Positions 57,660-64,000 of a stretch of DNA of 64,000 nt are shown here, piece by piece. The DNA lies in contig CP110972.1 in assembly GCA_028869255.1 (NCBI GenBank), forward strand, positions 1,307,001 to 1,371,000, in the 5' to 3' direction. Both the position numbers and the translations under genes were made by a program. Source of the DNA: Pseudomonas poae (lineage in GTDB: Bacteria; Pseudomonadota; Gammaproteobacteria; Pseudomonadales; Pseudomonadaceae). Each line of letters opens with the position of its first letter. The stretch's first letter is position 1. Under the pieces are notes generated by a model. The model had not been told where the DNA came from. It ran no database searches and was given only the letters and a program-made list of their open reading frames with translations.

Positions 57660-58682
57660 ATGAAAGCCATAGTTCTAAAAGCCTTCGGCGGGCCGGAGCA
57701 ACTGCAGGTCGAGGAGGTGCCCACCCCGCAGGTTGGCGCGGCTGAAGTGCTGGTTAAAGTCGAGGCGGCCGGGGTTTGCCATCACGACCTGCTGCACCGC
57801 GCCGGGCACTTGCCGGGGGCGCACACCGGCGTGGTGCTCGGCCATGAAGTGGCGGGTGAAGTGGTTGAGGTCGGCGCCGAGGTGCAGCAACTGGCGGTCG
57901 GTGCGCGGGTGGTGGTCTATCAGCGGCGTTTTTGCGGCCAGTGCCGTGACTGCCTGCGCGGGCGCCAGGACCTGTGCCGCGCCTTGGGCCTGCCATCGGT
58001 GGATACCGAGGGTGCCTATGCCCAATACCTGCGTGTGCCGGCGATTTCCGCCATCGAACTGCCCGACGGGCTAGGCTATGTCGAGGCCGCTTTGGCGTCG
58101 TGCCCGATTGGTACCAGCGTGCGTGCACTGCTCGGCGAGGCGGCGCTCAAACCCGGCGAAAGCGTGTTGATCAACGGTGCCAGCGGTGGCCTGGGGGCTC
58201 ATCAGATTCAATTGGCCAAAGCCTTCGGAGCGCGGGTGATCGCCGTGACAGGCAGCGCCGACAAACGCGATTTTCTCCATCGACTGGGCGCCGACGAGGT
58301 GATCGTCAGTGCCGGCAGCTACAGCGCCGAGGTGTGGAAACTCACCGGCAAGCGCGGCGTGGACGTGGCCATGGAAAACCTCGGCAGCACCCTCGAAGAC
58401 ACCCTGCGCAGCATGGCCCTCGGCGGGCGCGTGGTGGTGCTGGGCAACGTCGCACCGGCCAGCGTGCCGATCAACCCCGGCCTGCTGATTGGCCGACGCC
58501 TGCGGGTGCAGGGTTCGGGCAGTGCGACGCTGGAGGAAGTGCGCCTGGCGCTGGCGTTGATCAGGGGCGGGCAGGTCAAGCCGTTGATCGACCGCGTGCT
58601 GGCGTTTCATCAGGTGGCCGAGGCCCATGCGCTGCTGGAATCGCGCCAGGTCAGCGGGCGCATTGTGTTGAGTGGGTGGTAA
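57660..58682 (+). CDS. Zinc-dependent alcohol dehydrogenase (MDR)
   Basis: 340 residues. Catalytic-zinc residues in AAGVCHHDLLHRAGH and VLGHEVAGEVVEVG; structural-zinc cysteines in RFCGQCRDCLRGRQDLCRAL; Rossmann motif NGASGGLGAHQIQLAK. It oxidises an alcohol or reduces an aldehyde with NAD(P). It is followed after two bases by the CoA ligase, so alcohol or aldehyde oxidation and CoA activation are probably consecutive. Confidence 0.9.
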   Translation: MKAIVLKAFGGPEQLQVEEVPTPQVGAAEVLVKVEAAGVCHHDLLHRAGHLPGAHTGVVLGHEVAGEVVEVGAEVQQLAVGARVVVYQRRFCGQCRDCLRGRQDLCRALGLPSVDTEGAYAQYLRVPAISAIELPDGLGYVEAALASCPIGTSVRALLGEAALKPGESVLINGASGGLGAHQIQLAKAFGARVIAVTGSADKRDFLHRLGADEVIVSAGSYSAEVWKLTGKRGVDVAMENLGSTLEDTLRSMALGGRVVVLGNVAPASVPINPGLLIGRRLRVQGSGSATLEEVRLALALIRGGQVKPLIDRVLAFHQVAEAHALLESRQVSGRIVLSGW

Positions 58683-58684
58683 GC

Positions 58685-60163
58685 ATGGATATCAGTACGC
58701 TGCTCAGCCAGGCCGCCTGCAAATGGCCGGACCAGATCGCACTGCACGAACCGGCCAGTGCGCGCACCTTGACCTTTGCCGAGCTGGATCGCGCCCTCAG
58801 CGGCGTCGGCCAGGCCCTGGACCACTTGCAGATCGCGCCCGGCGCGCGGGTCGCGCTGCTGGCCGACGCAAGCCTCGACTACCTGCTGGCCGACTACGGC
58901 TGCATGGCCACCGGGCGTGTGCGCGTGCCGCTGGACCCGGCGCTGGCGCCTGACGAGTTGCTTGCGCAGTTGCAGGATGCAGGCGCCGCCTTGCTGCTGT
59001 TTTCCGAGCAGTACGCCGCCGTGGCGCAAGGCTTGTGCATCCGCAGCCTGGCGCTGCACTCCCTCACTGCGATCAACCCCGTCGACAACGCCTCACGCCC
59101 GGCGCAACCGCCGCAGTCACTCGCCTCGCTGAACTACACCGGCGGCACCACCGGCACCCCCAAGGCGGTGATGCATCGCCACGCCAGCCTGTGCGCGGTG
59201 TTGCAGAACATCGTGATGGGCCGTGGCGCTGCGGTGGGCGATGTGCTGCTCAATGTGCGGCCACTGTGGCCGATTGCGGCGGTGGCGGTGCTCGGCCATC
59301 TGCTCAGTGGCGGCCAGGTGGTGCTGGCGGGGCGTTTCGACGCCAAGGCATTTTTGGCCCAGCTGGTTGAGTACCGCGTGGCGTTCAGCTCCCTGGTGCC
59401 CACGCAACTGCTGCGCCTGCTGCGCGAAACCGGCAGCGCGCCCGCCGATCTGCCGGCGTTCAAAAGCCTGGATGTGGGCGCTGCCGCGTTGACCGGCGAA
59501 GTGCTGGAAGGCTCGTGCAGCCTGTTCAGTGAACGCATCGGCGTGCTCTACGGCATGACCGAGGCGCCCTGGAGTTGCTACCTCTCGCCCGCGCAAATGG
59601 CGGCGGTGCGTGCGGCCGGCGACAGTGGCGAAGGTGTGGTCGGCCGACCGTTGTTCAGCGCCGCGATCCGCATCGATCAACCGGACGCAAACGGCGTCGG
59701 CGAAATTCTGCTCGGCGGCCCGCAATTGATGAGCGGCTATTGGCAGCTTGAAGCACTCAGCGCCCAGACGCTGGACAACGGCTGGCTGCGCAGCGGCGAT
59801 CTCGGCCGCATCGGCCCGGACGGGCAGCTAGGGGTGCTGGGGCGTTGCAAGGACATCATTCGCAGCGGCGGCAAGTCGGTACAGCCCGGTGAAGTCGAGC
59901 AGAACCTGTTGAGCCACCCCGGCGTGCAGGACGCTCACGTGTTCGGGCTGGCGGATCTGGAGTGGGGTGAACAGGTGTGCGCCGCCGTGGTGCTGGACGG
60001 TTCGCAGCCGCTCTCGGCGCAGCAGTTGATGGACCACTGCCGCGCCGGGTTGTCACGCTACAAGGTGCCGCGCCGCGTCTACTTTATCGACGAACTGCCG
60101 CGCTCGCATTACGGCAAGGTGCAGAAAAACCGCCTGTTCGCCGCGCTCAACCTGCAACCCTAA
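58685..60163 (+). CDS. AMP-forming acyl-CoA synthetase
   Basis: 492 residues. ANL-family motifs: P-loop LNYTGGTTGTPKAVMHRH (A3), YGMTEAPWS (A5), WLRSGDLGRIG (A7), GRCKDIIRSGGKSVQPGEVE (A8) and the C-terminal catalytic Lys in HYGKVQKNRLF. It activates a carboxylic acid with ATP and CoA. The acid is unknown; the small size and cluster suggest an aryl or short branched acid. It starts two bases after the ADH gene and its end overlaps the convergent IclR gene by four bases. Confidence 0.9.
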   Translation: MDISTLLSQAACKWPDQIALHEPASARTLTFAELDRALSGVGQALDHLQIAPGARVALLADASLDYLLADYGCMATGRVRVPLDPALAPDELLAQLQDAGAALLLFSEQYAAVAQGLCIRSLALHSLTAINPVDNASRPAQPPQSLASLNYTGGTTGTPKAVMHRHASLCAVLQNIVMGRGAAVGDVLLNVRPLWPIAAVAVLGHLLSGGQVVLAGRFDAKAFLAQLVEYRVAFSSLVPTQLLRLLRETGSAPADLPAFKSLDVGAAALTGEVLEGSCSLFSERIGVLYGMTEAPWSCYLSPAQMAAVRAAGDSGEGVVGRPLFSAAIRIDQPDANGVGEILLGGPQLMSGYWQLEALSAQTLDNGWLRSGDLGRIGPDGQLGVLGRCKDIIRSGGKSVQPGEVEQNLLSHPGVQDAHVFGLADLEWGEQVCAAVVLDGSQPLSAQQLMDHCRAGLSRYKVPRRVYFIDELPRSHYGKVQKNRLFAALNLQP

Positions 60164-60966
60164 AGGTTGCCCAGTTGCGCCGCGATGCCCTCACAGGCGC
60201 GGCGCACATGGCTGGCCAGGGACGAGCCGGGGTGGGTTTCGTCTTCCATTTCCAGGCCGGCGACCACCACCGCACCAATCGCTTGCCCGGCTTCCAAACG
60301 AATCGGAAACGCCACCGACGACAGGCCCGGCTTGAACTCACCATGGCCGAAGGCAAAGTCCTGCTGGTTGCGAATCTGCTCCAGCGCCGGCAGGGCTTTG
60401 GCGTAGCGCGCTGCACCGAGGATCGCCTGCGCGGCCGCCTCGCTGTAGGTGGCGAGCACCGCACGCCCGCTGGGGCTGCCGTCGATGGGGAATTGGTCGG
60501 CAAGGTCGACAATCACATTGAGCGGCGTGGTCGGTGTCCACATGCGCTCGATCAACACCACCTGGTCGCCCACCGGCACCGACAACGACACAATCGCCTG
60601 GCGTTCGCCGATCACCCGTTGCAACTCGATGGCGTAGGGCAGGGCGATCTTGCGCAGGTTCAGCCGGTTCAGGTACGCCGCCGAATAGATCAGGCACTCC
60701 GGGCCGATGCGGTAGGTGCCGCCCTGGGACTCGATCAGGCTCCAGTGGGTCAGGGTTTTGAGCAGGCGGTGGATGGTGGTGCGGTCGATACCGGTCAGTC
60801 GCGCAAGGTCCAGCGCGCTGGCGCCGTGCTTGAGCCCCGAGAGGGTGCGCAACAGCACGATTGAGCGGTCGATTACCTGAACGCGCCCGCCGGCATTTTC
60901 CTTGTTGCTGGCAGGCAGGGGAGGTGTCGAAGAAATATCCATGGTGGCAGCGGCTTCCGAAATCAT
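60160..60966 (-). CDS. IclR-family transcriptional regulator
   Basis: 268 residues from the ATG at 60966 (60942 is also possible; neither has a clear ribosome-binding site). Winged helix: ALDLARLTGIDRTTIHRLLK, then the IclR effector domain with GSPSGRAVLATYSE, SSVAFPIRLEAGQAIGAVVV and a usual tail. It is convergent with the ADH-ligase operon. It presumably controls the ligase cluster. Confidence 0.9.
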   Translation of the reverse strand: MISEAAATMDISSTPPLPASNKENAGGRVQVIDRSIVLLRTLSGLKHGASALDLARLTGIDRTTIHRLLKTLTHWSLIESQGGTYRIGPECLIYSAAYLNRLNLRKIALPYAIELQRVIGERQAIVSLSVPVGDQVVLIERMWTPTTPLNVIVDLADQFPIDGSPSGRAVLATYSEAAAQAILGAARYAKALPALEQIRNQQDFAFGHGEFKPGLSSVAFPIRLEAGQAIGAVVVAGLEMEDETHPGSSLASHVRRACEGIAAQLGNL

Positions 60967-61044
60967 TTTGTTCGGCAAGCGCGGATCGCAGGCTTGGCCG
61001 GTGGCCAAGGTTAGCCGCGATCCGTTGCTGGGTGAAGCCTTGAT

Positions 61045-61878
61045 TTACGTGTCGAAGAACACCAGTGCGCGCAATTCGATACTGCGGCGCGGCGGCGCGT
61101 CCTCTGGCGTCGTCGGGTCATCAAAGGCGGTGTGGGCACTGCGCCGGGCCACGTCCTGGCGCGAATCATGGATCTTCAGCAGCAAGGCTTCATCGGGCTG
61201 TAACTGCGGGTAGTAATACCAGCGGTGGGCCGGGTTGGCCTTGACCGAAAACGTCTCGCCGACCTTGTCGCGGTACACCAGATCGCTCGGCAGCAGGTCG
61301 CTCTCGGCCAGGCTGCGCGCATCGCACAGCGCCAGCGGTGTGCTCAGCACGGGCGCGCCGATGGGCCGCCACACGTTGATGATCGCAAAGCGCTTGAGCA
61401 GGCGCTGTTCGGCTTCCTCTGCCGGCAGGTGGTCGCGGACGCGGCGGATGGCCGAGCGCTCGGTCTGGTCGTTGTGCACGTAGCGCACCGGTTCGCGCAG
61501 GCCACGCGCTTCCCGGCCGGGGTCATCGACGCGGATCGTGTGGTCGAAGATCACCACCTTCACCGCGCCGGTCTGCTGTTTGAGCAGGGCTTCGGTTTCC
61601 GGGTAGTAGTGCTGGCGCACCTGCTCGTCATCCTCCAGGTTAGCCACCGCGCTGGCGTGCTCGACCTTCTCGAAGCCCTCGCGCTGCAGGCTCGCCGGTG
61701 CATCCAGCAACCGCGCATTGTGGATGGTCACCTGGGTCGGGTCGAATACGCCGCTGCGTTGGGCCGCGCCATCGGGTGGCGGGTAGGTGTAGTTCACCGG
61801 GCGCTCGCCGGTGTCTTGCAGGTAATTGAGTACGCCGAGCACGGAGGCGGGCGCGAGTTGCGATTGATGGGTGCCCAT
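61045..61878 (-). CDS. CmcJ/NvfI-family oxidoreductase
   Basis: 277 residues from the ATG at 61878 with GGGAGG five bases upstream. The family signatures are VNYTYPPPDGAAQRSG near the start, VVIFDHTIRVDDPGRE, PVRYVHNDQTERSAIRRV, RFAIINVWRPIGAPVLSTPL, HRWYYYPQLQPDEALLLKI and HTAFDDPTTPEDAPPRRSIE. CmcJ and NvfI relatives act with fungal and streptomycete hydroxylases; bacterial members are poorly characterised, some probably being 2-oxoglutarate-Fe(II)-like enzymes (conserved His/Asp in VHNDQTE). It lies 15 bases after an SDR gene in one operon. Confidence 0.85.
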   Translation of the reverse strand: MGTHQSQLAPASVLGVLNYLQDTGERPVNYTYPPPDGAAQRSGVFDPTQVTIHNARLLDAPASLQREGFEKVEHASAVANLEDDEQVRQHYYPETEALLKQQTGAVKVVIFDHTIRVDDPGREARGLREPVRYVHNDQTERSAIRRVRDHLPAEEAEQRLLKRFAIINVWRPIGAPVLSTPLALCDARSLAESDLLPSDLVYRDKVGETFSVKANPAHRWYYYPQLQPDEALLLKIHDSRQDVARRSAHTAFDDPTTPEDAPPRRSIELRALVFFDT

Positions 61879-61893
61879 CACCACCTCCCGGTG

Positions 61894-62622
61894 TCAGAAC
61901 GGTTCCTTGAAGGGTCGCAAGTCCAGCTCCTGGGTCCAGGCGCTGCGCGGTTGGGTGTGCAGGTACCAATAGGCGTCGGCGATGTCTTCAAGCCGCAATG
62001 CGCCGTCTTCGCCCAGCTTGGCCAGGTACTCGGGTGCACGGCTTTTCACGCGCTCGCCGTCGATGGAACCGTCGATGACCACATGCGCGACATGCACATT
62101 CTGTGGGCCGAATTCCCGCGCAAACGACTGGCTTACCGAGCGCAGCCCGGCCTTGCCTGCTGCAAAGGCGGTGTACGGCGGCTTGCCGCGCAGTGACGCG
62201 GTGGCGCCGGTAAACAACAGGCTGCCGCCGCCATTGGCGAGCAAGGCGCGGGTGGCTTCGCGGGCGAATAAAAAGCCCCCCAATGTCGAGGCGCGCCAGG
62301 TTTGCTCGAACAGCTCGGCGCTCAACTCAAGCGACGGCTTGGACACCGAATTGCCCACATTGAAGATCGCCGCCTTGAGTGTGCCGAGCTGATTGACCTG
62401 GGCGATGGCGGCGAGCACGTCGGCTTCGAGGCCCGAGTCGGCCACGATTGCATTGGCTTTGCCGCCGTTCGCTTCTATATCCGCCACCACCGCCTGCAAC
62501 TTGTCCAGGCTCCTGCCGCTGACCGCCACGCGGTAGTCCTCGCGGGCAAAGCGCCGCGCCAAGGCGGCACCCAGCCCGGCGACCGCGCCGACCCCGGCAA
62601 TCCACACCACTGATTCCGCCAT
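61894..62622 (-). CDS. SDR-fold protein with Phe in place of the catalytic Tyr
   Basis: 242 residues from the ATG at 62622 with GGAGG upstream. The nucleotide loop is GVGAVAGLGAALARRF and FNVGNSV replaces NNAG. The segment that should be YxxxK reads PPYTAFAAGKAGLRSV, so Phe is at the Tyr position with another Tyr four residues earlier. It is therefore an atypical SDR, either using the displaced Tyr or having lost classical oxidoreductase chemistry. It is the first gene of the SDR-CmcJ operon. Confidence 0.82.
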   Translation of the reverse strand: MAESVVWIAGVGAVAGLGAALARRFAREDYRVAVSGRSLDKLQAVVADIEANGGKANAIVADSGLEADVLAAIAQVNQLGTLKAAIFNVGNSVSKPSLELSAELFEQTWRASTLGGFLFAREATRALLANGGGSLLFTGATASLRGKPPYTAFAAGKAGLRSVSQSFAREFGPQNVHVAHVVIDGSIDGERVKSRAPEYLAKLGEDGALRLEDIADAYWYLHTQPRSAWTQELDLRPFKEPF

Positions 62623-62917
62623 GCGCCACATCCTCCAATGGGTTACGTGGCTACCAATCTACCCATGGCCGGGCGCGAAGAATAAGAACATCGACAGCTA
62701 AGGTTATGCCCACCGCTTGTTACTTGTGCCCACTGTTGGGGCGATTTCTGCGCTGTTTGGTAGCAGGTTCTTGCGCACGGCTTGCACGGCGCCCGCCTGC
62801 GTTTTTCAGCTATTCATGCCGAATCAAACACTTGGCGGATTACCTGGCCAGTTGGCACGCATTCTGCTTTTTTGCATTCGTGGATAATTGGATACAAAAA
62901 TTCAAAAGGTGCTGCCG

Positions 62918-63586
62918 ATGCAATTTGCTCCCGCTTACGTTGACCGCCAGCCCCTGACCGCCGAGGAGGAGGCCTACAACTTCTTGCTGGAGGCCATTTG
63001 TGGCGGCCGCTACCGCAAGGGCGACCGGCTGATTGCCGAAGACATCGCCAGCGAAATCGGCATGAGCCGCATGCCGGTGCGCGAGGCGTTTCGCCGCCTG
63101 GATGCGCAGGGCCTGGTGACCCTGCGGCCCAATCGCGGTGCGATCGTCAGCGGCCTGGACATCGATGAACTGCACGAGGTCTTCGAAATGCGCAGCGCCC
63201 TGGAGGGCCTGGCGGTGCGGGTTGCCGTAGGCCGCATCGGCGAGCGCCAGCTGGCGGCCCTGGAGCGCCTGCTGGATGAGATGGACGACTACCGCGACGA
63301 AAGTGCCGAGTGGGTCCGCCGCCACCGCGCCTTCCATGAATACCTGTGCAGCCTCAGCGGCCGCCCGCGCCTGATGAAGCAGATTTCGGCGCTGTACTCG
63401 CTGGTGGAAGCGCCCATGCGCCTGTGGTTGCAGCACGGCGACAAACCCCTCAGCGCACGCCAGGAACACGCGGTAATCCTCGATGCAATACGCGCCGGTG
63501 ATGCGGCCCGCGCCGAAGCCGTGGTGCGCGAACACATCGAAGGCACGGTGCCGGCGCTGATCCAGTTCCTGCAAACCGAAAAATAA
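62918..63586 (+). CDS. GntR/FCD-family transcriptional regulator
   Basis: 222 residues from the ATG at 62918 (AAAGG upstream), the standard FadR/FCD length. Winged helix RLIAEDIASEIGMSRMPVRE, AQGLVTLRPNRGAIVSGL; FCD domain with ALEGLAVRVAVGRIGERQL, HRAFHEYLCSLSGRPRLM and metal-ligand type histidines. It is divergent from the SDR-CmcJ operon across about 295 bases (62623-62917) in which I see no gene. It probably regulates that operon and the following binding-protein gene. Confidence 0.9.
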   Translation: MQFAPAYVDRQPLTAEEEAYNFLLEAICGGRYRKGDRLIAEDIASEIGMSRMPVREAFRRLDAQGLVTLRPNRGAIVSGLDIDELHEVFEMRSALEGLAVRVAVGRIGERQLAALERLLDEMDDYRDESAEWVRRHRAFHEYLCSLSGRPRLMKQISALYSLVEAPMRLWLQHGDKPLSARQEHAVILDAIRAGDAARAEAVVREHIEGTVPALIQFLQTEK

Positions 63587-63649
63587 TAAAGCTGTCGTGT
63601 TTTGACGTTGAGTCCTGCCCCGTTATTCAACGAACTGGAGTGTCTGGTC

Positions 63650-64000
63650 ATGCATAAACGTCGTGCCTTGCTGGTGGCTGTCGCCCTCGGCCTCTGTACT
63701 CAATGGGCGGTTGCCGCGCCGCAGGTGCCGGAGCGCCTGCGCAACGTCGACAAACTCGTGTATTGCTCGGGGATGGATTCTCCGCCGCTGGTGTCCTTCG
63801 ACCCAACCCAGAAACCCCGCGGGCTCACGGTTGACCTGGGCCTGGAAATCGCCAAGCGCCTGGGCGACAAACAGGTGCAATGGCGGGTGATTCCGTTCTC
63901 CGGGCTGGTGCCGGCGTTGCTCGCCCAGCAGTGCGACATGATCGTCGACCAACTGTTCGACAAGCCCGAGCGGCGCCAGGTGATCGACATCGTCAACTAC
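63650..64000 (+). CDS. Periplasmic amino-acid-type ABC substrate-binding protein, 3' end beyond window
   Basis: 117 residues seen from the ATG at 63650 (GGAG upstream). Signal peptide MHKRRALLVAVALGLCTQWA ending VAA; then LVYCSGMDSPPLVSFDPTQK, GLTVDLGLEIAKRLGDKQVQ and QCDMIVDQLFDKPERRQVID, the family-3 solute-binding pattern. It is probably the first gene of an ABC uptake operon that continues to the right. Ligand unknown; it may supply the substrate of the CoA-ligase/CmcJ cluster. Confidence 0.88.
   Translation, partial: MHKRRALLVAVALGLCTQWAVAAPQVPERLRNVDKLVYCSGMDSPPLVSFDPTQKPRGLTVDLGLEIAKRLGDKQVQWRVIPFSGLVPALLAQQCDMIVDQLFDKPERRQVIDIVNY

Noticed and set aside
57974..58684. Apparent 237-residue N-terminal extension of the acyl-CoA synthetase
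   Set aside because: It overlaps the zinc alcohol dehydrogenase in another frame; the synthetase starts normally at the ATG at 58685.

Overview
The window looks like a Pseudomonas chromosome of the P. fluorescens type. Indicators are high GC with strong third-position GC bias, an OprD porin, a BamA-like protein that I recall as close to P. aeruginosa BamA, an SfnB-type flavoenzyme, a CmcJ/NvfI oxidoreductase, and many GntR, LysR and IclR-controlled catabolic clusters. All names come from recognising protein motifs by eye; no search was run.

Layout. 1-3.0 kb: the start of a DctA-type symporter and a fumarase/aspartase-superfamily lyase, divergent from a GntR/HutC regulator. 3.0-3.7 kb: debris of three broken genes. 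3.9-7.4 kb: a chemoreceptor and a twice-frameshifted CHASE-GGDEF gene. 7.5-10.5 kb: an OprD porin, then an MFS gene and a solute-binding-protein gene that have both lost their 5' ends at one junction. 11.0-42.4 kb: a block bracketed by two diverged 135-bp direct repeats, each carrying the 3' end of tRNA-Gly plus a terminator. 42.7-44.3 kb: a tyrosine integrase beside a 3' fragment of tRNA-Pro(GGG). 44.4-64 kb: a more regular chromosome with a WaaZ-like gene, a BamA paralogue, a two-component system, an M20 hydrolase/SfnB/MFS/TonB-receptor group, and a CoA-ligase catabolic cluster controlled by IclR and GntR proteins.

The bracketed block is the most interesting part. It holds a CitMHS transporter, a PhaB-like SDR, a hydroxypyruvate-isomerase/OtnI homologue, an Asp/Glu-racemase-family protein, an RraA-like protein, two copies of an isopropylmalate/tartrate-dehydrogenase-family gene, a DUF1537 (OtnK) kinase, a Tat-exported amidohydrolase, a second DctA, a lactonase, an AbrB transporter, an extra aconitase and OtnC. 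OtnI-OtnK-OtnC is the known route from four-carbon acid sugars (2-oxo-tetronate) to dihydroxyacetone phosphate (DHAP) and CO2. Next to it is a five-gene operon, pyk-eno-tpiA-gapN-gpmI. These are exactly the enzymes needed to take DHAP to pyruvate, with non-phosphorylating GapN replacing Gap plus Pgk. My reading is that the island encodes a self-contained acid-sugar-to-pyruvate pathway with its own lower glycolysis, chemoreceptor and paralogous tandem-winged-helix GntR regulators.

Caveat: eight reading-frame lesions lie in the left 42 kb and I noticed none in the right 20 kb. Seven are single-base changes, several in homopolymers, hitting eno, gapN, terC, a GntR gene, one dehydrogenase copy and twice the GGDEF gene. 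They could be real decay or sequencing error, and this decides whether the pathway works in this strain.
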